Assembly (NCBI GenBank): GCA_009996515.1
Contig: JAACZV010000001.1
Coordinates: forward strand, 186,001 to 250,000
DNA: 64,000 nt
Direction of reading: 5' to 3'
Source of the DNA: Comamonadaceae bacterium
GTDB taxonomy: Bacteria; Pseudomonadota; Gammaproteobacteria; Burkholderiales; Burkholderiaceae_C
Shown one piece after another: positions 1 to 8,810 of this stretch (the first letter of the stretch is position 1; each line of letters starts with the position of its first letter). The notes under the pieces were generated by a model. It had not been told where the DNA came from. It searched no databases and worked only from the letters and a program-made list of their open reading frames with translations. The position numbers were made by a program, and so were the translations under genes.

Positions 1-15
1 CCACGGAAGACGTGC

Positions 16-618
16 ATGAACACCAGGTACTACGTCCCCTACTTCCCCAGCAACCCATATGGCACAGAAGCGCCTGCCAAGGCCCTGCAAGCCGCGTGTG
101 CGGCCTTGGAGGCCCGGCTGGGAGGGGCTTGGCAGGTGCTGGCCGCCAAGGCTGCCTTCGAGGAAGCCGGTGGCCTGCATGCGCACTGGCGCGGGCTCTA
201 CCCGCCGGCCTTGACGCGCTGGGCGGAAGCCGCCCGTGACGCACTCGACGCCGCCTACTTGGCCGAGCCGCCCAGGCAAGAGTCCATCGCCGATATCGAT
301 CTGCTGAACACAGCCTGTATCGACGTCATCGCCACGGCACGCTACGCCTACACGCGGCACGAGTGGCTGGAGGTGTTCACCGCCCACTTCGGCATGAGCG
401 ACTACTGCGACTCCCGCGACGAGGCCGCTGCGGCTGGACGCCGCTGGCTCGCCATCGCTGGCGAGGCCTGCCCCATTGCCGCCGCGGAGCAGGAAATCAG
501 ACATCGATCCCACGCCTGGCAGTTGCTGGCCCTCCCTCGGGAGGGGACAACCTTCGCCAGCGCCAGCCTGCCCCAAACCACCAGCCCCGAAACCCACAGA
601 GTGCCAGCATGCTTCTGA
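16..618 (+). CDS. Hypothetical protein (200 aa)
   Basis: I do not recognise this family. The protein is soluble-looking, alanine- and tryptophan-rich and mostly helical, with no signal peptide or membrane segment. The last 30 or so residues are low in structure (Ser/Thr/Pro-rich). The ATG at 16 is preceded by GGAAGA, a weak ribosome site; a start outside the window is not needed. The stop overlaps the start of the next gene by 10 bases, so the two are probably translated together. The position inside the island suggests accessory DNA, but no function can be proposed. Confidence 0.6.
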   Translation: MNTRYYVPYFPSNPYGTEAPAKALQAACAALEARLGGAWQVLAAKAAFEEAGGLHAHWRGLYPPALTRWAEAARDALDAAYLAEPPRQESIADIDLLNTACIDVIATARYAYTRHEWLEVFTAHFGMSDYCDSRDEAAAAGRRWLAIAGEACPIAAAEQEIRHRSHAWQLLALPREGTTFASASLPQTTSPETHRVPACF

Positions 619-884
619 ACCTGAACGACCCCGACAGCATCGTGACTTGGTGGACCGTGCTGCCCGACCGCCACGACGCCTACCTGGCGCACAAGCTCCG
701 GGTCAGCCCCGAGTTCGCGCCGGCGATCAACGAAGCACGCCGACGCATTGCGGTGCGCCCCGAACTGGCGAACCTGCTGCCCCAAGCCATGCAGCGTCGC
801 CGCGACGAGGAGGCTCTGCAGGCCGAACGCACAGCGCACCTGACGAGCCTCCGGCTTCGCCACATGGAGCTCGCCGCCGCGTAG
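609..884 (+). CDS. Small hypothetical protein (91 aa)
   Basis: This is a small, soluble, charged helical protein of unknown family that begins MLLNLNDPDSIV. The ATG at 609 lies inside the end of the preceding gene (10-base overlap), which points to coupled translation. The C-terminal third is rich in Arg, Glu and Leu and could form one long helix. It ends at the base before the stop of the large convergent gene on the minus strand, with no room for a separate terminator. An upstream in-frame start at 363 would make a longer product, but most of that extension would be out-of-frame reading of the first gene, so the short form is preferred. Confidence 0.55.
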   Translation: MLLNLNDPDSIVTWWTVLPDRHDAYLAHKLRVSPEFAPAINEARRRIAVRPELANLLPQAMQRRRDEEALQAERTAHLTSLRLRHMELAAA

Positions 885-3800
885 TCAGTCCGACTGCCGC
901 CGATGGTCGTCGGCTGAGGACTGGAACAACTTCAGATGCACCGATTCGATACTGTTGTCCGTGGCATCGGCGGCGTTGGTCACACTCAGCGCACGCTTGA
1001 CCAGCGCCAGCTGAGGCAGGAACTTGGGTGCGCCCGAGCCGCTGAAGATGGCGGGCATGAGCCGATATCCCCCGTGTCGTCCGAAGTCGGCAAGGAACCG
1101 GGACAGGTTGACGTCATCCGACGGATGCAGGTAGTGCGTGCGAGAGGCGAAGGTCGCGAGGCCCGCCTCGGCCCCCGGGTTCGATGTCACGAAGATTCCA
1201 TAGTGCGCCGGATACTCCGCGGAGAGCTTGCGGATGATGCCGATGTAGATCTCCTCGTTCTCATCAACGTCCCCGAAGCGTTCGAGCCAACGCTTGAAGA
1301 TCCTCGTTGCGGCTTCGCCGTCAGTGAACATGAGTGCAAACCAGGGCATGTCATCCGGCCCCATGCTTCCGTAGGCTGCACCGATCCATCCAGCTCGATC
1401 CCACAGATGCACATCGATCACGGACTTGACGCGCATGTCCCGGTGAACCCGAGTCGCGGCTACCCCGGAATCTCCCGACGAAGGGTCCTGAGATGGCACG
1501 TCGTGTCGCGGTGCAGTCTTGGAGCGGGTGATGTGCGGCCTGTTTGGCAGAAGTTCGTAGCGCGTCGGGGAGTGCCTGTCCCACGCTGAAAGCCGCGCCA
1601 CGCCGCCGAAGATCCGCGCTCGACTGAGGCAGACCGATCCCACCATGGCGATCCGGTCGATGGCCGCATCCGACTCGAACAGGCGAGGCAAGGCGACCTT
1701 CGGATCGCGGACGTGGCAGACACACGAAAACACCGAGGTGGCCACTTCCATCAGCATGTCCAGGTATTTGTCATAAGACGATGCCGGGCGCGGCACGACG
1801 CCGCGCGGCCACATGACCACGAGGGCGGCCCGATCGTCCTCGATGGTCACCTCGAACCTGACCACGTCGCCTTCCACGATACGGACACCGAACCGCTCCA
1901 TGTGGCCGACGGCGTCGATCTCAAAGCTGGTCGCGAAGAAGGCCTCGACGACGCCCACCACTGCCTCGGCAATGGTGATCGATGCATCCGTCCCTTCGTG
2001 CTCCACATCGACACGGACGCCCAGCACCGAGGTCGAGAAGACTTGCGCGCCGGTCGCATTGAGCACGGCCGGGCGCCAGGTTGCCGCCCCGGCCGGCTGA
2101 TCGGCCAGCGTCTGAAACAGCTCGACCACAGAAGAGCTGGACTCTTCCGCCGGAATCGACCCATCGGCGCGCAACCCTTCTTCATGCCCGAGTGCATAGA
2201 GCAACGCAGTGCGGCTCGCGAAGAGCTGCAGCCCTTCCAGCACATCGGGCATCGTGCAAAGCCCTTGTAGTTCGCTCGCGCCAAGGTTGATGAGCTGGCA
2301 GGCCAATACTCCATCGAACTCTCGCAGGCGCTCATTCGCGGTCGCCACCGATTCATCACTGAACGGCAGTGAAGCCAGGCAACCACGCGCTGTCTGGACC
2401 AATTCCAGCGCCTCAGGGATGTGCTTCAGCTCGACGGCAATCCATGCACCAACCATCAAGGTCGGGAACACGGTTGGCGACAGACTTCCGGACTCGTCGC
2501 CTTCGATGAACAGGCTCGTCACCGCCCCGGCAAAAGCAGCGCGTGCCGCCCACAGCAGCCCAGTGCCGCGATAGGCGATCGCGAGCAGCGTCATCGCTTC
2601 GATGGAAGGCTCCGCGTATTCCTTCTTGCTCAGCCGCCGACCCGCCCTGCCGAGGAGCCGGATCACCTCCATGGCGTCCTCGGCTTCCGCCAGTTGCTTG
2701 GCACGCCTGAGCAGGATCAGAGCGCCCTCACCTTCACTGGTGCGCTTGGCGACGAACTCCGCGGCCTGGTCCACCAGATCGCAGTAGCCCCGATCGGCAC
2801 CGGCCACCATCCCGTACGCCTGGATCAGGTTGACCAACCGGACCCCCTCGAACTCGCCCAATCCTTCCGCCTTCGACAGGACGTCGGAGAACTCGGGCCA
2901 CAACGCGGACAGGCCGGCCGCGTCACGGCCGAGCATGGCCTCATTGACCTGAAGAATCAGTAGCGAGGCGCGCGCCTGCAAGGCGTTGTTGGGACGACTG
3001 ACATCGCCAACCAGTTGGTCCAGCCTGGTCTTAAGGCGACTCACCCGCGCGTCAAGTTGCACTGATTCAGGAGTCCAGCCCCCGTTGAAGACCGCATTGA
3101 AGATCAGCTGCACCAGGTTGCACAGGAACTCCAGGTTTCTGGCGTGTTCGTCCTGGATGGCGTCGGCCTCGAAGGCCTCATATCCAGCGAGGAAGGCGGC
3201 GACGTCATCGAACCACCAGAACGTGGTCCACATCGATTCGTACCGCGCCTCCAGTTGCTGACGGTAGGTTCCCCCGTCTTGCGCCAGACGCACCGCTCTG
3301 AGGAACCGACCTTCCACGTCGGTCCTGGGGAGACCCAGTTTGCGGGACAGCTTGGCGGCCACCAGTGCTTCCTTGGCCCTGTGCCCGGGCATGCCTTCGA
3401 ACGCAGCGGGATCGGTCAGCTCCCGCTCGATGTCGGCGAGCTGCTGCGACCGGGAGTAGTCCAGCGGACCGAGCCGGTTCTCGGTGGTCTCCTCGCCAAT
3501 CCCGAGATAGTTGAACGCGAGGTCCTCGCGATGGTTCTCGATGACCTCCTTCAGGATCCATGACCGGTCGAGGATGGTGACTTGAACACCATGCTTGCTC
3601 GACAGTTCGTCTTCAACCCGCGCCCGATCCTTGGCACGCGCAGCGCGCGAGGTCATGAAGAAGATCTTCTGGTAGCCCCGGCCCGTGGCAACGATGCCTT
3701 CGACATCAGCCCGCGCCTTGTCAGCCCACTTCTGCTTGGCGCTGAAGGCAAATGCCCAGCGCTCCTTGCCACCCTCTGCGGCCCCGGCGACGTACTGCAG

Positions 3801-4133
3801 CTTGGTGATCTCTTCGGCGACTGGAAGGGTTTCGGTGTCGGCCTTGCTGTCGCCCCCACCTTCGGGCCCTGTCGCAGGCCGGAGATTGGGGCACAGGGTG
3901 CGTTCGCAAAGCTTGCGACAGAAGATCTCGAAGTCGTGGGTCTGGTTGCGCTCGGTGAGCGTTTCCAGATGGTGCGACAGGATCTCAGCCTTGAGTCGGT
4001 GAGAAATCCGCGAGGTGGAATCCGAGTACAGCTCCGGCCGAAGCTGCCGCATGAATTCAGACGGCTTCAGCTTCGGATCAGGTTCATTGTTCGGCTTCGC
4101 TTGGCTCATGCGCAGTGAATCCTTTCGCGGCAT
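885..4133 (-). CDS. Large protein with nuclease-like N-terminus and helical-repeat body (1,082 aa), possible defence protein
   Basis: Function is not recognised. Residues 65-175 look like a degenerate PD-(D/E)XK (Mrr-like) fold: a helix DFEIFCRKLC (67-76), a glycine-rich turn GGGDSKAD (92-99) giving D95, then a strand AFAFSAKQKW (127-136) giving K133; the usual E/Q two residues before the lysine is Ser. From about 250 to 640 the chain is nearly all amphipathic helices, as in TPR-type repeats. The last 350 residues are mixed strand and helix. No Walker A motif, signal peptide or membrane segment is seen. The start could also be the ATG eight codons in (4109), which has a better-placed AAGGA. 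This layout occurs in stand-alone antiphage and restriction-type proteins, but that role is inference. It is alone in its orientation and convergent with the small genes to its left. Confidence 0.7.
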   Translation of the reverse strand: MPRKDSLRMSQAKPNNEPDPKLKPSEFMRQLRPELYSDSTSRISHRLKAEILSHHLETLTERNQTHDFEIFCRKLCERTLCPNLRPATGPEGGGDSKADTETLPVAEEITKLQYVAGAAEGGKERWAFAFSAKQKWADKARADVEGIVATGRGYQKIFFMTSRAARAKDRARVEDELSSKHGVQVTILDRSWILKEVIENHREDLAFNYLGIGEETTENRLGPLDYSRSQQLADIERELTDPAAFEGMPGHRAKEALVAAKLSRKLGLPRTDVEGRFLRAVRLAQDGGTYRQQLEARYESMWTTFWWFDDVAAFLAGYEAFEADAIQDEHARNLEFLCNLVQLIFNAVFNGGWTPESVQLDARVSRLKTRLDQLVGDVSRPNNALQARASLLILQVNEAMLGRDAAGLSALWPEFSDVLSKAEGLGEFEGVRLVNLIQAYGMVAGADRGYCDLVDQAAEFVAKRTSEGEGALILLRRAKQLAEAEDAMEVIRLLGRAGRRLSKKEYAEPSIEAMTLLAIAYRGTGLLWAARAAFAGAVTSLFIEGDESGSLSPTVFPTLMVGAWIAVELKHIPEALELVQTARGCLASLPFSDESVATANERLREFDGVLACQLINLGASELQGLCTMPDVLEGLQLFASRTALLYALGHEEGLRADGSIPAEESSSSVVELFQTLADQPAGAATWRPAVLNATGAQVFSTSVLGVRVDVEHEGTDASITIAEAVVGVVEAFFATSFEIDAVGHMERFGVRIVEGDVVRFEVTIEDDRAALVVMWPRGVVPRPASSYDKYLDMLMEVATSVFSCVCHVRDPKVALPRLFESDAAIDRIAMVGSVCLSRARIFGGVARLSAWDRHSPTRYELLPNRPHITRSKTAPRHDVPSQDPSSGDSGVAATRVHRDMRVKSVIDVHLWDRAGWIGAAYGSMGPDDMPWFALMFTDGEAATRIFKRWLERFGDVDENEEIYIGIIRKLSAEYPAHYGIFVTSNPGAEAGLATFASRTHYLHPSDDVNLSRFLADFGRHGGYRLMPAIFSGSGAPKFLPQLALVKRALSVTNAADATDNSIESVHLKLFQSSADDHRRQSD

Positions 4134-4674
4134 TCCCTCGGGCTGTGTGTCTTCCGGCAGTGGCGCTCAGCAGGACAGCGCCGCGGTATTGTGGCTAGCC
4201 CCGCATAACGTCAAAGGCCATCGCAACCGGGAGCAGCGCACCGCCTTGGCTGTCGTCCTTGTCCGACCGTACGCGCTCGCAGTTGCGCTACATTGGCCCC
4301 GGGCTTCGGCCTCCTGCTTTTCCTCCCTGAGCAGGCGCCTGTCGCGACAGCGCAGGCGGTTCTGCCCTGGCAATGGCCGGGGCTTCTTTTTTTCGGTTCA
4401 TCGCCGAACTCCGGGGAATGCCGCGCGGACAACGGCATGCCAGCGTCTCGCCGGCGATATGGTCCAAAGGCAGGCGCGCCCTGCCCGTCCTCAGCCACAG
4501 CTTCGTCCCCCGACTCGCGGAGCCGGCACGCAAGGTGTCGCACCCCAGCCCCTGGATCGATGACGCCATCGGTACTCGCGTCAATGGACTCTTTGCCGGA
4601 CGAGGCAACGGGAACACCCTAGCTGGACATTTCTCGTGGTGCTTGATGCAATGCACCATCACCTCTGTTGCCCC
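4134..4674. other. Intergenic stretch with no supported gene
   Basis: About 540 bases between the start of the large minus-strand gene and the next plus-strand gene. Several open frames cross it on both strands, but none has a ribosome site, a recognisable domain or family-like composition. It must contain the promoter of the large gene (toward the left) and that of the small exported protein (toward the right). I could not identify either promoter with confidence. Confidence 0.5.
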
Positions 4675-5100
4675 ATGAGATTCTTCGGCTTCTGGCTCCT
4701 CGTTGTCCTCGCGGTCTTGGTACCAGCGACAGCGAGCGTTGCCACGTCGATGTTCTGCCCGACTGTGTCTGTGGCCAAGGTGAAGGTTCATGGCTCTTCT
4801 GCTCAGGCCAAGGGCGTGAACAAGCATGCGGTGCTGGCAAGTTCACATAAGCGTGTGCCAGGTGACAAGATGGTCACCAAGAAATCGGCAGCTCAGCAGG
4901 ACCAGCAGCCAAGTGAGCACTGCTGCGAGGCCACGCCCTGCACCCATTGTGGAAGCTGCGGCTCTTGCGCTTCGATGGTGACGGTAGTCACCGTGAACTC
5001 GGGTGACCTCCGCTTGGCCGAGTTCGTCCTGCCGGATCCCGGTGGGCCGCGTGCCGAGTTCCTGCTCGCGGGGCAGGAACGGCCACCCCGAACCAGCTGA
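4675..5100 (+). CDS. Small exported Cys-rich protein, DUF2946-like (141 aa)
   Basis: The protein opens with MRFFGFWLLVVLAVLVPA, a signal or anchor helix, followed by FCP and a spacer rich in Lys and Gln. A cysteine cluster follows (HCCEATPCTHCGSCGSC), and the tail ends GQERPPRTS. The protein at 33415-33837 has the same plan and nearly the same tail (GQERPPRTI), so the two are paralogues. Proteins of this sort often accompany copper-resistance genes in Proteobacteria, but no activity is known. The cysteines suggest metal contact. Upstream in-frame starts exist (GTG 4636, ATG 4651); 4675 was chosen because it begins directly at the hydrophobic segment, though no good ribosome site marks any of them. 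Confidence 0.6.
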   Translation: MRFFGFWLLVVLAVLVPATASVATSMFCPTVSVAKVKVHGSSAQAKGVNKHAVLASSHKRVPGDKMVTKKSAAQQDQQPSEHCCEATPCTHCGSCGSCASMVTVVTVNSGDLRLAEFVLPDPGGPRAEFLLAGQERPPRTS

Positions 5101-5113
5101 CTCAGCACGACCG

Positions 5114-5156
5114 CCAACCGGCGGCATGCGCTGTAGCGCACGCCGCATCGCGTTGG
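5114..5156. other. Long imperfect inverted repeat downstream of the Cys-rich gene
   Basis: Positions 5121-5131 (GCGGCATGCGC) pair with 5136-5146 (GCGCACGCCGC) around the loop TGTA with one mismatch, and CCAAC (5114-5118) and GTTGG (5152-5156) can extend the pairing. It follows the stop at 5100 by 20 bases and has no T-run. It could be a weak terminator, or a structured leader of the TonB receptor transcript. Confidence 0.4.
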
Positions 5157-5321
5157 TCTGGCTTCGGCTGAGCAGCGTGGCAGCGCGAATTGGGCGTTGA
5201 AGGCCCGGTTTGCGGCGCTCTCCTCTTTGCCATGTGCTCGCCGACGAACAAATGGTTCGATGGTGTCCAGCCTGAGATCCGCCCACGTGGCGGCACGGAC
5301 GCCTCCCACTGGAAGCACAAG

Positions 5322-8033
5322 ATGTCTACAAACCTCCCCCGCACTGCCGTGGCAACGGCAGTCCTGCTCTTCGTCAGCAACGCCTTCGCTCAACAAACTT
5401 CGGTTGGTACCGATTCTGCTCAGCCGACAGCTCTGGAGAAGGTTCAGATCACCGGCAGCCGTATCAACCTCAAGCAAGCGCAAATATCGGGCGTCGGGCC
5501 AGTCACGGTCATCGATGCCGAGACGATTCAGCGCACCGGCGCGATTTCGGCCGAGACGCTGCTTCAACGCCTGCCTGCGTCCGCCGGTACTGCGGGCAAC
5601 CAGACCAGCGCATATTGGACCGGCAACGGCTACGGCACAACCCAGGTCAACCTGCGAGGCCTGGGCATCAACCGGACGCTGGTGCTCCTCAATGGTCGTC
5701 GCGTTGTGAACGGCGGAACAGGCGCCAACAGTTCGGTTGACCTGAACATGATTCCCGTCGCGATGATCGAACGCGTGGAGGTGCTCAAGGACGGTGCCTC
5801 GGCCATCTATGGTGCTGACGCCGTTGCTGGCGTCGTCAACATCATCACCAAGAGCGGGCTCAAGGGCGGTGAAGCGTCCGTGCGCTACGGCCAGACCAGC
5901 CGCGGCGATGGGGATGAGACTGCCGTCGACCTGGCGTATGGCTTGCAAGGCTCTGTGGGCTCGCTGGTCACCGGCATCAACTACTCAGAAAGCGGCGCCA
6001 TCAACATGGCGACCCGCGCACCTTGCGGCCTTGGTGAAGTCAGCGGCAAGCTGGAGTGCGTGGGCAGCTCCGCGACCATCGGCGGCCGCGCGCGTCTCGC
6101 CGACGGACAGCGGGTCAACTTCAACCAGACACCCGGTGGCAATCCCAGCTTTTACGAGCCGTACTCGGCTGCCAAGCACAACTACAACAGCAATCCGGCG
6201 CTGAACGCGGTCAACCCGATCAAGCGCCTGAATCTCAGCGCCTTCGGTACCGTGGGGCTCACCGAAGACACCAAGCTTTTCACCGAAGCGCTGTTCTCGC
6301 ATCGAGAGTCTCATCAGTTGGCAACGCCCGGCTCGTTGGGCGTCTACCGCACCATCAATATCGCTGCCAGCCACCCAACCAATCCGACCGGTCAGAGCCT
6401 GGTGCTGGAACGCCGTCGCCTGGAGGAAGGTGGCACGCGCACCTTCGGTCAGGAGTCCAACATCTTCCGCGTCGTCGCGGGCGCCAAGGGCACCTTTGGC
6501 AAGAGCTGGGACTGGTCGGCCGCGGTGAACTGGGGGCGCAACACGGGCGTGGACAGCACGACGAACGTGGCTAACCTGGACCGCGTCGACCAGACCCTGG
6601 ACCGCACCAAGTGCAGCACGGCGGCCGGCGCCGCCATCCCCTGCGGCAACTACCTTGGCTACGGCAACCTCACGCCTGAAGTTCTGCGGTACATCATGGC
6701 CACCACCCGTGATACCGGCGGCAACGAGCAAAAGGGCGTCAGCGCAAACATCAGCGGCGAGTTGTTTGACCTGCCCGCCGGCACGGTGGGCTTCGCCGCG
6801 GGCGCTGAAGCCCGACGTGAAAGCGGCTGGCGCAACCCGGACAACCTCACCGTGCTCGGCGTGGCCAACACCAATCGGCAGGATCCGATCGCGGGCAAGT
6901 ACACGGCGCGCGAGGTCTATGCCGAGCTGGCCGTGCCGCTGCTCAAGAAGCTGCCGTTCGTCGAGTCGCTGCAGTTCAACACCGCGGCGCGCTATTCGGA
7001 CTACAGCCTGTTTGGCTCCAAGAGCACGTACAAGGCTGGCCTGGATTGGCAGGTGATCCCCAGCTTGAAGTTGCGCTCCAACGTGTCTTCGGCCTTCCGT
7101 GTGCCCAACATCCCTGAGCTGTACGGCGGTGTCTCCGAAGGGAACCTCACGACGACGGATCCTTGCAGCAACTGGAGCACGTTGCCGACCACGTCGGTGG
7201 TCTCGCAGAACTGCAAGGCTGCCGGTGTGCCGGCCGGCTTCAAGCAGCTCGGCAACACCATCCTGACCACCGTCGGCGGCAACCCCAACCTGAGGCCTGA
7301 GGATGCCAAGACCATGACAGCAGGCGCTGTGTGGTCGCCGATGAAGACCCTCACGCTGACCCTGGACTACTACAACATCAAGATCACGAACGCGATCCAG
7401 AGCGTGGCCGGTTCGACCAAGCTCGCTGTTTGCTACAACACGCCGGGCCTGGCGCACATCTTCTGCAGCCCGTCGAGCTTCACCCGAAACAAGACGACTG
7501 GCGAGATCGACTTCCTGTCGTCGCAGCCGGTCAACGCGGCAGACGAGAAGATCTCCGGCCTGGATGTGGGGGCGCTGTACGAGTTCAACGTCGCCGGCTT
7601 CACGACGACGATCAATGCCGAAGCGTCTTACCTGAAGAACTATCAGGTCCGCCCCTTCCCAGGTGCGGCCGCGATCGACTACACAGGCAAGATCACTGGC
7701 GGCCGTGGCAGCTATACGCAGTGGCGCTCGCTGAGCTCGGTGACGGTGGCCAATGGCCCCTGGTCAGGCGCATACACGCTGCAATACATCGGGGCAGCGG
7801 ATGACATCAATGCCGCGCCGACGGACATCGGTGCGAAGGCCCCGGCCGTGACCTACCACTCGGTGCAAATGAAGTACGCCGTCAGCAAGCAGCTCGACCT
7901 GTCCATCGGCGTCGACAACCTGTTCGACAAGAAGGCGCCATTCATCAAGTCGTACACCGATGCAAACACGGACACGATGACCTACGACCTCCAGGGACGC
8001 CGGTGGCATGTTCGCGCCGGCTATCGCTGGTAA
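5322..8033 (+). CDS. TonB-dependent outer membrane receptor
   Basis: This is an outer membrane gated channel that imports a bound ligand using TonB energy. The 903-residue product starts with a signal peptide (MSTNLPRTAVATAVLLFVSNAFAQ). An N-terminal plug follows (roughly 45-170) with the marks of the family: VQITGSRI, VNLRGLGINRTLVLLNGRRV, IERVEVLKDGASAIYGADAVAGVVNIITK. A long beta-barrel ends in an aromatic-terminated strand (GYRW). The ATG at 5322 with upstream GGAAG is preferred over the in-frame start at 5190, which would put 44 unrelated residues before the signal. The ligand cannot be read from sequence. The two PepSY genes that follow by 84 bases suggest that a metal chelate is reduced after import. 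Confidence 0.9.
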   Translation: MSTNLPRTAVATAVLLFVSNAFAQQTSVGTDSAQPTALEKVQITGSRINLKQAQISGVGPVTVIDAETIQRTGAISAETLLQRLPASAGTAGNQTSAYWTGNGYGTTQVNLRGLGINRTLVLLNGRRVVNGGTGANSSVDLNMIPVAMIERVEVLKDGASAIYGADAVAGVVNIITKSGLKGGEASVRYGQTSRGDGDETAVDLAYGLQGSVGSLVTGINYSESGAINMATRAPCGLGEVSGKLECVGSSATIGGRARLADGQRVNFNQTPGGNPSFYEPYSAAKHNYNSNPALNAVNPIKRLNLSAFGTVGLTEDTKLFTEALFSHRESHQLATPGSLGVYRTINIAASHPTNPTGQSLVLERRRLEEGGTRTFGQESNIFRVVAGAKGTFGKSWDWSAAVNWGRNTGVDSTTNVANLDRVDQTLDRTKCSTAAGAAIPCGNYLGYGNLTPEVLRYIMATTRDTGGNEQKGVSANISGELFDLPAGTVGFAAGAEARRESGWRNPDNLTVLGVANTNRQDPIAGKYTAREVYAELAVPLLKKLPFVESLQFNTAARYSDYSLFGSKSTYKAGLDWQVIPSLKLRSNVSSAFRVPNIPELYGGVSEGNLTTTDPCSNWSTLPTTSVVSQNCKAAGVPAGFKQLGNTILTTVGGNPNLRPEDAKTMTAGAVWSPMKTLTLTLDYYNIKITNAIQSVAGSTKLAVCYNTPGLAHIFCSPSSFTRNKTTGEIDFLSSQPVNAADEKISGLDVGALYEFNVAGFTTTINAEASYLKNYQVRPFPGAAAIDYTGKITGGRGSYTQWRSLSSVTVANGPWSGAYTLQYIGAADDINAAPTDIGAKAPAVTYHSVQMKYAVSKQLDLSIGVDNLFDKKAPFIKSYTDANTDTMTYDLQGRRWHVRAGYRW

Positions 8034-8117
8034 GGGTTCAAGGCATGGCACCGCGCCGCAGGCCTCGCGCCCGCGGCGTCCAACCCGTGAACGCAAGAAT
8101 GCAGTGAGACAAACTCT

Positions 8118-8810
8118 ATGAACATGCCCTTCTGGGTGCGCCGAGCCCACAAATGGATCGGCCTCGTCATTGGCGTACAGGCCTTGCTCTGGATGCTCAG
8201 TGGCGTCTACATGACAGCGATCTCCCTGGAAGTCATCCACGGGGACCACCTGGCCCACGTTTCCGACGCTCCGCTCGATCGACAAGGTGAAAGACTGGAC
8301 GTTCAGCAACTCGCGCGCATCCAGCCCGGATTCGAGTCCTTCAAGCTCAAGCGCTTTCTGGGCAAAGAGGTCTACGAAGTGCGAGGCGGAGGCAAAGCCA
8401 CCCTCGTGGATGCACGCAGCGGTGACCTTCTGAGCCCGCTATCTCGCGAACAGGTGATTGCGCGGGCCAAGGACATCTACCAAGGTGAGGCGGAGATTCG
8501 TGAAGTGACGTGGATCACGCAGGCGCCACAGGAAGTGGCGAAGCGACCGGTGCCGATGTGGGCCGTGCGATTCGATGATCGCGCCAACTCGACCCTGTAC
8601 TTCTCACCCGACACCGGCGAGTTGCTGGCACGACGCCATGACCTGTGGCGCTGGTTCGACTTCCTCTGGATGTTCCACATCATGGACTACGACAAACGCA
8701 CCGACGTCAACAACAGTCTGCTGCGGGTCGCAGCGGGCGTGGGCTTGGCGTTCGCGCTGAGCGGCGCTTGGCTGGTCTTCTACAGCTTCCGTCGGAGGTC
8801 CCAGCCATGA
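8118..8810 (+). CDS. PepSY-associated inner membrane protein (230 aa)
   Basis: A short cytoplasmic start (WVRRAHKWIGL) leads into a transmembrane helix at about 15-36. A periplasmic PepSY-type region follows, then a second helix at about 203-226 (VAAGVGLAFALSGAWLVFY). The histidines in RRAHKW and in FHIMDYDKR near the membrane are typical haem-ligand candidates of PepSY_TM ferric-reductase-like proteins. The order after a TonB receptor and before a reductase fusion suggests that it carries electrons across the membrane to a ferric or cupric chelate; that role is inference. The stop overlaps the next start in an ATGA junction, so the pair is translationally coupled. Confidence 0.8.
   Translation: MNMPFWVRRAHKWIGLVIGVQALLWMLSGVYMTAISLEVIHGDHLAHVSDAPLDRQGERLDVQQLARIQPGFESFKLKRFLGKEVYEVRGGGKATLVDARSGDLLSPLSREQVIARAKDIYQGEAEIREVTWITQAPQEVAKRPVPMWAVRFDDRANSTLYFSPDTGELLARRHDLWRWFDFLWMFHIMDYDKRTDVNNSLLRVAAGVGLAFALSGAWLVFYSFRRRSQP

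Noticed and set aside
4893-5948. A 351-codon minus-strand frame
   Set aside because: It crosses two plus-strand genes with signal peptides and family motifs and has no features of its own.
5985-7457. A 490-codon minus-strand frame
   Set aside because: It is antisense to the TonB receptor barrel and has no recognisable features.
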